DNA of 49,119 nt from Mariniphaga sp. (GTDB lineage Bacteria; Bacteroidota; Bacteroidia; Bacteroidales; Prolixibacteraceae). The translations under genes and the position numbers were made by a program. Positions 15,451 to 24,347 of the stretch are shown here, piece after piece; the first letter of the stretch is position 1, and every line of letters starts with the position of its first letter. The notes beneath the pieces were generated by a model, which ran no database searches, had not been told where the DNA came from, and worked only from the letters and a program-made list of their open reading frames with translations. Location: positions 1 through 49,119 of the forward strand of contig JAGXGA010000043.1 in the NCBI GenBank assembly GCA_024636975.1. Reading direction: 5' to 3'.

Positions 15451-17733
15451 ATGAATAACATAGCTACAATTCTGCTGTTTTTTAGCATCTGTGCGCTGGC
15501 AAGCTCGTGTAAGGTACAACAAGAAGATTTGTTGAAGTATGTAAATACTTTACAGGGAACCGACTCAAGACCAGACTACAGCAATGGTAATACCTACCCA
15601 ACGGTAGCAGTACCCTATCCTATGCATGCTTTTTCGCCTCAAACCGGCAAAAATGGTGACGGATGGAAATACCAATATTCTGCTACTACAATCCGAGGAT
15701 TTCAGTTGGTTCACCAGTGTAGCCCATGGGTTAGAGATTATGCCACTTTGACGTTGATGCCGCAGGTTGGAGAGCTAAAAGTTAATGAGGAAGAACGTGC
15801 TGTAAAATTTTCGCATGACAATGAAACTGCCAAACCTAATTACTACGCTGTTGCGCTTGATAATCAGGTTAAAGCTGAGATATCGCCGGTTGAAAGAGGT
15901 GGTATGATGCGCTTTTCTTTTCCGGAAGAAGGAAATGCCTATGTGGTTTTGGATGGATACATTGGTCAGAGCATGGTAAAAATTATACCAGAAAAGAACA
16001 AAATTATTGGTTGGGTGAACAGTGGCTTCTTATTTCCGAAAGAGATGAAAGGCTTTTTTGTGTTGGTATTTGATCAACCATTTGAATCATACGGAACATG
16101 GGAAAACCGGGAAAATAAAATAACAGCAAACGGAACGACTGATGAAGGCGATGGAAAAGGCGCTTACCTGGAATTTAAGGAGGGAACTACTGTACAGGTA
16201 AAAATATCAATGTCGTACATCAGCCCGGAACAAGCACAACAAACCCTCGACCGGGAGCTGGGAGAATTCTCGGACTTGGAAGAAGTAAAAGATGTGGCCG
16301 CCAAATTATGGAATGATTTACTGGGACGAGTTCAGGTTGAAGGTGGCAGTGAAGAAGACAAAGCCACGTTTTACTCTTGTCTTTTCCGCTCCAATTTGTT
16401 TTCGCACAAGTTCTATGAGATTGACGAAAACGGCGATCCTTATTACATGAGCCCTTACGACATGAAAATACACGAAGGCTACATGTACACCGATAATGGT
16501 TTCTGGGATACTTTCCGATCGCAGTTTCCATTAACCAACATTTTGCACCCCACCATGCATGGCAGATACATGCAATCGTTGATCGACGCCAAAGAACAAT
16601 GTGGCTGGTTTCCCACTTGGTCATGCCCGGGAATGTCGGGAATAATGATTGGCAACCACGCTATTTCTTTACTTACAGATGCATGGGCAAAAGGAATCCG
16701 AACTTTCGATCCTGAAAAAGTACTTGAGCTGTACTACCACGAAATAACAAATAAAAGTTTTTGGGGAGGTTCCAGCGGTCGCGAAGGCCATGAATTTTAT
16801 TTCGACAAAGGATACATTCCTTATGAAAAAGCCGGCGAAAGTGCAGCCAAAACACTGGAATATGCATACGATGATTTCTGTGCTTACAATCTGGCCAAAA
16901 TGACTGGGAACAAAAAGTACGAAAAAATTTACGGAGAACTTATTTACAACTACAAAACGATCTGGGATGAAGAGAGCGGCTATATGCGCGGCCGAAAGGA
17001 AAATGGAGACTGGGTATTTGAAGACTTCAATCCATACCGCTGGGGAAATCCTTTTACAGAAGGCAATTCCGCACAATATACCTGGTCTGTATTCCACGAC
17101 ATTGATGGATTAATTGAAATGATGGGTGGTCGTGATCAGTTCAACACACGCCTCGATTCTTTCTTCACCGGCACCAACGAATTCGACAAAGGCAGCTATT
17201 GGGAAGTAATCCATGAAATAAAAGAAATGCTGGACGCCAACATGGGGCAATACGCACATGGTAATCAACCCTGTCAGCATGTACCGTTTTTATACAATTA
17301 CTCTGGCCAACCATGGAAAGCTCAGGCACAACTTCGCGAAGTAATGAGCCAATTATACAATGCTTCTCCGCAAGGTTATCCCGGCGATGAAGACCAGGGA
17401 GGTTTATCGTCGTGGTACGTGCTCAATGCGCTGGGGATTTATAGTGTTTGCCCAGGAACAGATCAGTATGTACTGGGTAGTCCGCTCTTTGAAAAAGCCA
17501 CCATTAAACTCGAAAACGGAAATGAATTTATAATCAAAGCTGATGGCAATAGCCCTGAGAATGTGTACATCGATTCGGCAGAATTGAATGGAAAATCATT
17601 CTCGAAAAACTGGATTACTTACGATGATATCAATAACGGCCGTGTACTTCATTTAAAAATGAGTAATCAGCCAAATTACAAGCGTGGAACAAGCGAAGAA
17701 GACGCGCCATTTTCTGTGTCAAAAAACTATTAA
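15451..17733 (+). CDS. GH92 protein with Gln at the general-acid site, possible mannosyl-phosphate hydrolase
   Basis: A 760-residue GH92 lipoprotein (LASSC, Cys20). The barrel motifs FWDTFRSQFPL, GIMIGNHAISLLTDAWAKG, HVPFLYNYSGQPWK and GDEDQGGLSSWYV (645-657, Asp646 and Asp648 as the base pair) are intact. In the motif that reads GNEPxHH in ordinary members it has GNQPCQH (604-610), so Gln606 replaces the general-acid Glu. In the characterised GH92 enzyme CcMan5, which removes mannose from mannose-1-phospho-6-mannose, the same Glu-to-Gln change is explained by a phosphate leaving group that needs no protonation (recalled). The N-terminal TFPGAxxPFGMVQ motif is also altered, to NTYPTVAVPYPMHAFSPQTG. 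A phosphomannan-uncapping role fits the beta-1,2-mannosidase nearby. An inactive enzyme is the alternative. Confidence 0.85.
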   Translation: MNNIATILLFFSICALASSCKVQQEDLLKYVNTLQGTDSRPDYSNGNTYPTVAVPYPMHAFSPQTGKNGDGWKYQYSATTIRGFQLVHQCSPWVRDYATLTLMPQVGELKVNEEERAVKFSHDNETAKPNYYAVALDNQVKAEISPVERGGMMRFSFPEEGNAYVVLDGYIGQSMVKIIPEKNKIIGWVNSGFLFPKEMKGFFVLVFDQPFESYGTWENRENKITANGTTDEGDGKGAYLEFKEGTTVQVKISMSYISPEQAQQTLDRELGEFSDLEEVKDVAAKLWNDLLGRVQVEGGSEEDKATFYSCLFRSNLFSHKFYEIDENGDPYYMSPYDMKIHEGYMYTDNGFWDTFRSQFPLTNILHPTMHGRYMQSLIDAKEQCGWFPTWSCPGMSGIMIGNHAISLLTDAWAKGIRTFDPEKVLELYYHEITNKSFWGGSSGREGHEFYFDKGYIPYEKAGESAAKTLEYAYDDFCAYNLAKMTGNKKYEKIYGELIYNYKTIWDEESGYMRGRKENGDWVFEDFNPYRWGNPFTEGNSAQYTWSVFHDIDGLIEMMGGRDQFNTRLDSFFTGTNEFDKGSYWEVIHEIKEMLDANMGQYAHGNQPCQHVPFLYNYSGQPWKAQAQLREVMSQLYNASPQGYPGDEDQGGLSSWYVLNALGIYSVCPGTDQYVLGSPLFEKATIKLENGNEFIIKADGNSPENVYIDSAELNGKSFSKNWITYDDINNGRVLHLKMSNQPNYKRGTSEEDAPFSVSKNY

Positions 17734-17878
17734 AAATAAACTAAAAACTAAAAATAAAACAAATGAATGATGAAAACACTAAAGAGTTCTGAACAAGGCT
17801 ATTAATCAATAGCGAGTATAATAAGGTAGTATTAATCACATCAAACCAAAAAACATTAATGAACCAAATTTATTGCTT
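17734..17878 (+). promoter_or_regulatory. Spacer before the first SusD gene with a phased direct repeat
   Basis: The largest gap inside the PUL 1 block, 145 bp of AT-rich DNA. TATTAATCA occurs at 17800-17808 and 17830-17838, exactly 30 bp (about three helical turns) apart, which could be a binding site for a second regulator. A nine-codon frame at 17763 is too short to support. No promoter box is convincing. Confidence 0.3.
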
Positions 17879-19651
17879 ATGAAAAAAATCATTTATTCGG
17901 TGATTGCACTAATGGGACTATGGCTTTTCTTTTCATGCAACTCTGCTGATTTTCTGGATGAAACAGAAACAACAAACCTTGATGAGTCAGCCGTTTTTTC
18001 CGATAGTACTTACACCACAGCGTTTTTGTCCGATATTTATACAAGTATTGGATTCGCTAGTAATTTTGATCGATTTAATGATGGGGCATTTTGGGCCACT
18101 CCAAGTGGCGGCTTGCAAACTGCTTGCGATGAAGCAGAACCCCGTCAGTTATCTACGATTACAACTGACGTTCAATTTGCTACGGGGACTGTAAACTCGG
18201 TGATTATCGATAACAGTTCGTGGGTAAAACCCTATGAGAATATCCGTAAGGTAAATCAGTTGCTAAAGCATTTGCCCGAAACACCTTTGACAGAAGGACG
18301 GAAAGAGATTTATGCTGCTGAAGCCCGATTCTTAAGGGCCTGGTATTACTTCGTTCTTGTGCGACATTACGGCGGCGTTCCTTTGATTGGCGACACCATT
18401 TATGCTAGGGAAGACGTGATAAAATCGGTACGTGATACTTATGCAGATTGTATCGATTATATTGTTTCTGAATGTGATGCAGCTGCTGCTGTGTTGCCCG
18501 ACAATCCCTCAGGACGTGAAAGAGGCAGAGCTGGTGCCGGTTCATGCAGAGCACTAAAAGCCCGTGTACTTTTGTATGCCGCAAGCCCACTTTATAACGG
18601 AAGTGACTTTGCTTCGGATCAGCCGGAAATTAAAACATTGATTGGCTACCCGGAGTATTCTCTCGAACGCTGGAAACTGGCTCGAGATGCTGCAAGGCAG
18701 GTAATTTCAATGGGTGTATACTCCCTTTATGTAGATAACTCGGAGGAAGCCGGCCGGGGTTTCTACCGTCAGTTTATTCCCAGCGACTGGGTTTCAGACG
18801 GTGCCTACAGTGGTATAATTATCGAACACAAACGTTCGCCGGGCAGATGGCGCGAAAGCCTTTTCCAACCACCTTCGCGAGATGGCGGTGGCGGTGGATG
18901 GCCCTACCAGGAATTGGTGGATGCATTTCCAATGAAAAACGGGAAAGCGATTACCGATCCATCTTCAGGCTACAATCCGAACGATCCGTATGCAAACCGC
19001 GATCCCCGTTTTTACAATTCCATAACTTACGACCAGGCACCACTCAGAAATGCTTCAATCGAAAATGTTCCGGTAAATATTTTTCTAGGAAATTATAACG
19101 GAACTCCTGAAGGCCAGGATGCAGTTCACACCGGCACACCAACGGGTTTTTACTTCAAAAAACAGCAACACAGAGCATGTGCTACAAACTACTTTATCGA
19201 TGTTAACCAGGCTCGCCCGGTGATGCGCTACGCTGAAGCACTCCTTAACTTTGCTGAAGCTGAAAACGAATACGAAGGACCTAATTCCGATGTTTTCGAC
19301 GTGTTGAAAGGAATCCGCGAACGTGCAGGAATCGATCCGGGCGAAGATGGAATGTATGGAATAAATCCTGACATGAACCAGAGCGAAATGCGCGAATTTA
19401 TTCGCACCGAACGCCAAGTTGAATTAGCCATCGAAGGTTTCCGTTTCTGGGACGTACGCAGATGGATGATTGCAGATCAGACGGAGAACAGAACAATGCA
19501 TGGAATGGAAGTACATCGCGATGGAAACAACGTGAGCTACGAAACATTTGAAGTACGTAAAAGAGTTTTCCGCCAGGCGATGTATTTTTGGCCGATACCT
19601 TACGCTGAAGTAGCCAAGTCGCCGGAGCTTATCCAAAATCCATTCTATTAA
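17879..19651 (+). CDS. SusD/RagB family nutrient-binding lipoprotein
   Basis: A 590-residue outer-membrane surface lipoprotein of the SusD/RagB family, which binds glycan and forms the lid of a SusC transporter. The lipobox FFSC gives Cys20. Family features are the TPR-type segment KEIYAAEARFLRAWYYFVLV, the HYGGVPLI turn, LKARVLLYAASPLYNG, and the C-terminal VMRYAEALLNFAEAENEY, RTERQVELAIEGFRFWDVRRW and FWPIPYAEV. The ATG at 17879 is chosen over the TTG at 17873. Unusually, no SusC gene stands directly upstream; the preceding gene is GH92 and the next two encode small surface lipoproteins. Its partner may be the SusC at 26199, which lacks an adjacent SusD. Confidence 0.93.
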   Translation: MKKIIYSVIALMGLWLFFSCNSADFLDETETTNLDESAVFSDSTYTTAFLSDIYTSIGFASNFDRFNDGAFWATPSGGLQTACDEAEPRQLSTITTDVQFATGTVNSVIIDNSSWVKPYENIRKVNQLLKHLPETPLTEGRKEIYAAEARFLRAWYYFVLVRHYGGVPLIGDTIYAREDVIKSVRDTYADCIDYIVSECDAAAAVLPDNPSGRERGRAGAGSCRALKARVLLYAASPLYNGSDFASDQPEIKTLIGYPEYSLERWKLARDAARQVISMGVYSLYVDNSEEAGRGFYRQFIPSDWVSDGAYSGIIIEHKRSPGRWRESLFQPPSRDGGGGGWPYQELVDAFPMKNGKAITDPSSGYNPNDPYANRDPRFYNSITYDQAPLRNASIENVPVNIFLGNYNGTPEGQDAVHTGTPTGFYFKKQQHRACATNYFIDVNQARPVMRYAEALLNFAEAENEYEGPNSDVFDVLKGIRERAGIDPGEDGMYGINPDMNQSEMREFIRTERQVELAIEGFRFWDVRRWMIADQTENRTMHGMEVHRDGNNVSYETFEVRKRVFRQAMYFWPIPYAEVAKSPELIQNPFY

Positions 19652-19678
19652 TGTCAATCTTCAAAAAAAATTGATAAA

Positions 19679-20131
19679 ATGAAAAAATCATTATACAAAC
19701 AGTTTGTGCTTCTACTCATTTCATTGACTTCGATGGTAGTTAGCTGTGAAGTTTTTGAACCGGAAGACAAGGTTTATGTCGAAAGTGAGAAAACTATTGC
19801 AGGCAGCTGGAAGATTGTAGAAGCCTACCGCAATGACGTGGATATAACCGACTTGATGGACTTCAGTGAGTTTCGCATCAAGTTTGATTCGAATAACAGC
19901 TACACGATTGAGAATTACCTTCCTTTTGTGGTAAGCAATAACGGAAGTTGGAATCTCGATGATCCGCAGTATCCTTTCAAAATTTTATTTACAGTGGAAG
20001 GATCAACAGAACCGCTTGTTTCCGATTTGAACTTTCCAATTGTAAATGGTACACGCCAGATCGGACTGACCTTTAGCCCCGGCTGCCCCAGCAATCAATA
20101 TACCTATGTGCTAGAGGAAGTAACAAATTAA
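19679..20131 (+). CDS. Small DUF5004-like lipoprotein
   Basis: A 150-residue predicted lipoprotein (VVSC, Cys23) with a small beta-rich domain. The TIAGSWKIVEAYRNDVDITDLM opening and the SWNLDD and LTFSPG strands resemble the DUF5004/lipocalin-like lipoproteins found in Bacteroidota PULs. No catalytic motif is visible. The stop codon TAA overlaps an ATG at 20131 (TAATG). It sits between SusD and the DUF4961 lipoprotein and is probably an accessory surface protein of the uptake complex. The family call is tentative. Confidence 0.6.
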   Translation: MKKSLYKQFVLLLISLTSMVVSCEVFEPEDKVYVESEKTIAGSWKIVEAYRNDVDITDLMDFSEFRIKFDSNNSYTIENYLPFVVSNNGSWNLDDPQYPFKILFTVEGSTEPLVSDLNFPIVNGTRQIGLTFSPGCPSNQYTYVLEEVTN

Positions 20132-20151
20132 TGGACGTAAAAGACACATTT

Positions 20152-21153
20152 ATGAAATTATATATTAAAAAAAACAGAATAACTTCAATCGTAAAACTGT
20201 TTTCGATTTTCTTGTTATTTCTGCTAACGCAATGTTTGTATCTGGATTCTGTTGACTATGAACCAACCGTGAAGGCTGGAGAAGTAGCAACTTTTACGAT
20301 GAATATTCGGGTAGAACCCGCTGAGAATAGCAGCGATGTGAGACTAGTGATTGGTTATTTGGTTCCTAAGAGCTGGAATGCAGCCAATAACACCGAAGTT
20401 ACTTATACCAGTAATATTGATGAAGGAACAAAAAAAATGTCGCTAATCCCGGAGGATAATCTGCCCAGAAATGGAAACGGTTTAACCTGGAAAGATGGTC
20501 TTAAAAATAAGTATGGATTTGGACCGAATGTATTGGATGACATGGAATGGATCGTTTACTGGTCGGATCAAGTTTACAGTGTTACTAATGGCGAAAAGCT
20601 AACGGCAGCCGTATCGCTGAAAACCAAAACGGGTTCTGATAATCTTCGTGCGAAACTCGGATTCTTCCTAAACCATACAAACGATGGTTTAAGTAGTAGC
20701 ACCGACCACAGTAAAATAATGTACACCGATTGTTTTGAAGTTATTGAAGGAGAAGGAAGTGTAATCGACTTCTGCGAACTACACTACAATTCTGCTCAAC
20801 CGATAAATGCTACCAAAGACGATATTCTTACCATTAAATTTCAGGGAGATATCGGTGAAAACATTCTGGACAATGCCGACGAAGTTTACTTCTGTGGTAC
20901 AGCATATACTGACAACGGAAATTCTTACACCGTTTGTGGCCCCGAACCTAAAGCTCAAATGCGAAAAGAGAATGAGTTTGGGCATACTTACAGCCTAACG
21001 TTCTGGCCCGTCGGTTTCTTCGGAATACCCGATGACGAAGCCATTATAAGAATTGACTATTCTTTTTTAAATGAAGATGGAAGTCTTGAGCTGCAACAAA
21101 CGGCAGATGACGGATCAGAAAGTCCATTCCTTTATGAATTTATATGCAAGTAA
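20152..21153 (+). CDS. DUF4961 domain lipoprotein
   Basis: A 333-residue predicted surface lipoprotein with lipobox LLTQC (Cys28). The ATG at 20152 gives a clean signal peptide; an in-frame ATG at 20131 overlaps the previous stop but adds an acidic lead (MDVKDTF) that signal peptides avoid. Residues about 30-200 are beta-rich and similar to the N-terminal domain of the mosaic protein at 5406 (VPKSWNAANNTEVTY, LDDMEWIVYWSD, KLGFFLNHTNDG). A second domain follows (ILTIKFQGDIGENILDNADE). DUF4961 proteins occur in Bacteroidota PULs and have no known catalytic activity; surface glycan binding is an inference from position beside the Sus proteins. Confidence 0.7.
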   Translation: MKLYIKKNRITSIVKLFSIFLLFLLTQCLYLDSVDYEPTVKAGEVATFTMNIRVEPAENSSDVRLVIGYLVPKSWNAANNTEVTYTSNIDEGTKKMSLIPEDNLPRNGNGLTWKDGLKNKYGFGPNVLDDMEWIVYWSDQVYSVTNGEKLTAAVSLKTKTGSDNLRAKLGFFLNHTNDGLSSSTDHSKIMYTDCFEVIEGEGSVIDFCELHYNSAQPINATKDDILTIKFQGDIGENILDNADEVYFCGTAYTDNGNSYTVCGPEPKAQMRKENEFGHTYSLTFWPVGFFGIPDDEAIIRIDYSFLNEDGSLELQQTADDGSESPFLYEFICK

Positions 21154-21195
21154 ATGAAGCAAAGTCAATTTTAATCAATTTAAAAATTAGAATTA

Positions 21196-24100
21196 ATGCA
21201 AAACATATATAGATTGTTTAGCAAGAAACTTATCTTGCTGTCATTCATCCTATTTTCAATTGGAAGTGCTTCGGTGTACGGACAAGACGAAGACATTCAA
21301 GTTCGTGTCTCCGATCTCGGCGTCGTTATCGATAATTATGGCAATCCAATTCCAAATGTCAAAGTTCAAACCAAGGGGAACGACCTTGTTGTCACTTCAA
21401 ATGAATTGGGACAGTTTGAACTAAATGCAAAAGTGGGAGAAGTAATTGTCCTCTCTCACCCGAATTTCTACGAAAAGGCAATAAGAGTAACAGCCGACCT
21501 GAAAAGAAATACCGAAGGTACTTTTCATCTGGATGAAAAGTACCTTCAGAAACCGGATCAACTTGATCTGCTGTACAGCGTAACCGACAAGGATGAATAC
21601 CTTGGAGCTGCTTCTACCATATACAATAATGAATTAAGCAGTACACTTTCGAATACTATTATCAGTTCGTTCTCCGGAAGACTTCCGGGATTGTATGTAG
21701 AACAACACCATGGTTTTAGAAGTCCATCGACCAGCGCCAATGCTACTCAGGATCTGATCGGATGGATTCCGGTTACCGGACAGGGGATGCCAAGCGACAA
21801 TTCTCAATTTTACCTGAATTCGCGAGGGATGTCTCCAGTCGCCGTAGTTGATGGCATTCAAAGAGACTTATTCTCGCTGGATCCTGAAGATATCGAATCT
21901 GTTTCAATACAAAGAGATGCTTTATCTTCAATTTTGTTGGGAATGAGAAGTTCGAGAGGTGTTCTTCTTATTACTACGAAAAAACCAACAAAGGGAAAAT
22001 TTCAGCTTTCATTTACCGGTAAATATGGTGTACAAAATGCAATTAACACACCAGATCCGCTCCAATCTTATCAATATGCATACCTGCTAAATGAAGCCTT
22101 GCAAAACGATGGTAAAGAACCGGCATACACCGCAAATGATTTTACTGCTTTCAGAAATGGAAAGAATAGCTACACTCGTCCGGATGTTAACTGGTATAAC
22201 ACAGCACTTCGGGACAACGCTCCTATTCAGAGCTACAACTTAAATGTAACCGGTGGCAGTAAATCGGCAAGTTATTATGTGAGTGTTGGATACTTCAATC
22301 AGGAAGGGTTATTCCAGTCTTCACCAATGAACTCATACGAAACAAACCTAGAAGTCGACAGGTATCTGATTAGTTCAAAGCTTGATATAGATGTAACCAA
22401 AGAATTTAACATCGGAGTTACAATTATCGGGAGAATAGAGGAGGGAAATCAACCCGGAGCAGGTTATTCCAATATTCTAAATGATATTTACCGTACGCCT
22501 AACAGTGCCTATCCGATTAACAATCTCGATGGCTCATATGGGGGTAATGTATCTTTTACAAACAATATCTATTCGCAAACAATTAATTCGGGTTACATCA
22601 CTGATGAATCTCGAGATATCATGGCCAACCTTAACCTGAAATACGATTTGTCAAGATTTTTGGAAGGTTTATCAGCAACGGCCACAACAAATATTTCGTC
22701 GCAAAACAGAGGAGCAACTCAACGTAGCAAACGAAGCTTGGTTTATGAATACACGCCGTCAGAAGACGGACAAGGTGGTTCGTATGATCCATTTGGGGTA
22801 CTCTCTTCTCAGTCGAACAGTTTTATCCCCGTTTCAAATGCAACATATTGGTACGGGCAACTCGCATTGAATTATAAAAAGAGTAATGGAGATCACAATT
22901 TCGACGCTTCGCTTGTTGGCGATATGCAAAACATACTGATTAACTACGACTTGCCAATGCGACCGGCAAACATAACGGCTAAAGCAAAGTACAATTATGC
23001 TGAAAAATATTTTGCTGAGGCTGCTGTAAATGAGAGTCATTTTAACCGGTACATGCCGGGTAACCAATGGGGGACGTTCTACGCTGCCGGGTTGGGATGG
23101 GACATCAAAAAAGAGGCGTTTCTTGATCAGGCAGCCTGGTTAAACCAACTAAAAGTACGTGCAGTATTCGGACAAACAGGAAACGGAATGGAAAACTCAG
23201 GGTACTACCTGTGGCGTCAAACTTTCAAACAAAGTGTTACCGACTACACCTATCCGCAAGGTTATGCACAAGGTATGGGACAAGGAACCATTGACAACGC
23301 GCCACTGGCAAACCAAAACATTACCTGGGAAAAGGCCTATAAATTAAACCTTGGTGCCGATATCAGTTTGTTTGATAATCACCTGGCAGTTACCGCCGAC
23401 TTCTATCGCGATAAATATTACGATTTGTTGCAAATCAGAGGAAAAGACATAGCATTGCTTGGCTTTGCTTACCCTGCCGAAAATATTGGGGAGAAGCTTT
23501 ATAAAGGTGGAGAACTGAGTGTAACCTACCAGAGTCATGTTGGAAATTTCAACTACTTCGTTACCGCAAACTGGAGTATTAATGCTTCTGAGGTACTGTT
23601 TATCGACGAGCAATACAAACAGGAAGAATACAATAAAATCACAGGGCAACCAGATGGTGCAATCTTTGGTCTGGTGGCTGACGGCTTTTTCAATTCGCAG
23701 GAAGAAATTGATCAAAGCGCAGTTCTTGAAGGATTCGATCTTATGCCCGGAGATATCAGGTACAAAGATTTGAATAATGATGGAGTCATTAATCAATACG
23801 ACCATACAGCAATAGGCCGTGATAAACCACTCTCCTACTACGGACTTACTACCGGGTTTAACTATGCCGGATTTGATTTTCATGTGATGTTTCAGGGCGC
23901 ATACAACCGCGACTTGTATTTGGGCGACAACACACTTATGGCAGGTTTCCAGGGCTACGGACAAAGTTACGGACAAGCCTATACACATATGATCGACCGC
24001 TGGACACCCGAAACAAAAGAAACAGCACAGTATCCTCGTCTTTCAGCGGGAGGCAATACTTACAATATGGGACCAAACTACTGGGCAACATCGTTTTGGG

Positions 24101-24324
24101 TACGTTCAGGAAACTATTTCCGTGTAAAAGACATTCACTTGGCGTACACATTGCCGCCCGTTGTTACGGAACGTGTTTTCGGCGGTGTAAAAGTGAAACT
24201 ATTTGTAAGCGGCCAGAATGTTTTTACCAAAGCCGACTGCGATCTTGTTGATCCTGAAATTTCAAACTTCGCAAACTACCCTGCACAACGTGTGCTTAGT
24301 ACCGGAGTAAATATCAAGTTCTAA
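21196..24324 (+). CDS. SusC/RagA family TonB-dependent receptor (divergent N-terminus)
   Basis: A 1042-residue outer-membrane receptor, paired with the SusD gene that starts 23 bp downstream. After a signal peptide (ending ASVYGQ) comes a carboxypeptidase-regulatory-like domain (VVIDNYGNPIPNVKVQTKG), then the plug (SSFSGRLPGLYVEQHHG, SPVAVVDGIQRDLFSLDPED, SSRGVLLITTKKP) and a 22-strand-type barrel ending VLSTGVNIKF. The usual EEVVVVGYG stretch between the regulatory domain and the plug is missing and replaced by an unrelated linker. A calcium-type DLNNDGVINQYD loop lies near the end, as is common in the family. It would import mannan-derived oligosaccharides with TonB-ExbBD energy. Confidence 0.93.
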   Translation: MQNIYRLFSKKLILLSFILFSIGSASVYGQDEDIQVRVSDLGVVIDNYGNPIPNVKVQTKGNDLVVTSNELGQFELNAKVGEVIVLSHPNFYEKAIRVTADLKRNTEGTFHLDEKYLQKPDQLDLLYSVTDKDEYLGAASTIYNNELSSTLSNTIISSFSGRLPGLYVEQHHGFRSPSTSANATQDLIGWIPVTGQGMPSDNSQFYLNSRGMSPVAVVDGIQRDLFSLDPEDIESVSIQRDALSSILLGMRSSRGVLLITTKKPTKGKFQLSFTGKYGVQNAINTPDPLQSYQYAYLLNEALQNDGKEPAYTANDFTAFRNGKNSYTRPDVNWYNTALRDNAPIQSYNLNVTGGSKSASYYVSVGYFNQEGLFQSSPMNSYETNLEVDRYLISSKLDIDVTKEFNIGVTIIGRIEEGNQPGAGYSNILNDIYRTPNSAYPINNLDGSYGGNVSFTNNIYSQTINSGYITDESRDIMANLNLKYDLSRFLEGLSATATTNISSQNRGATQRSKRSLVYEYTPSEDGQGGSYDPFGVLSSQSNSFIPVSNATYWYGQLALNYKKSNGDHNFDASLVGDMQNILINYDLPMRPANITAKAKYNYAEKYFAEAAVNESHFNRYMPGNQWGTFYAAGLGWDIKKEAFLDQAAWLNQLKVRAVFGQTGNGMENSGYYLWRQTFKQSVTDYTYPQGYAQGMGQGTIDNAPLANQNITWEKAYKLNLGADISLFDNHLAVTADFYRDKYYDLLQIRGKDIALLGFAYPAENIGEKLYKGGELSVTYQSHVGNFNYFVTANWSINASEVLFIDEQYKQEEYNKITGQPDGAIFGLVADGFFNSQEEIDQSAVLEGFDLMPGDIRYKDLNNDGVINQYDHTAIGRDKPLSYYGLTTGFNYAGFDFHVMFQGAYNRDLYLGDNTLMAGFQGYGQSYGQAYTHMIDRWTPETKETAQYPRLSAGGNTYNMGPNYWATSFWVRSGNYFRVKDIHLAYTLPPVVTERVFGGVKVKLFVSGQNVFTKADCDLVDPEISNFANYPAQRVLSTGVNIKF

Positions 24325-24347
24325 CATTAACCTAAAAATTGTAAGAA

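Noticed and set aside
16220-17097. Two minus-strand frames of 134 and 142 codons
   Set aside because: Both are antisense to the well-supported GH92 gene and show no family motif.
23344-23988. 214-codon open frame on the minus strand
   Set aside because: It lies wholly inside the SusC gene at 21196, has no signal, motif or ribosome site, and its composition is that of an antisense frame.
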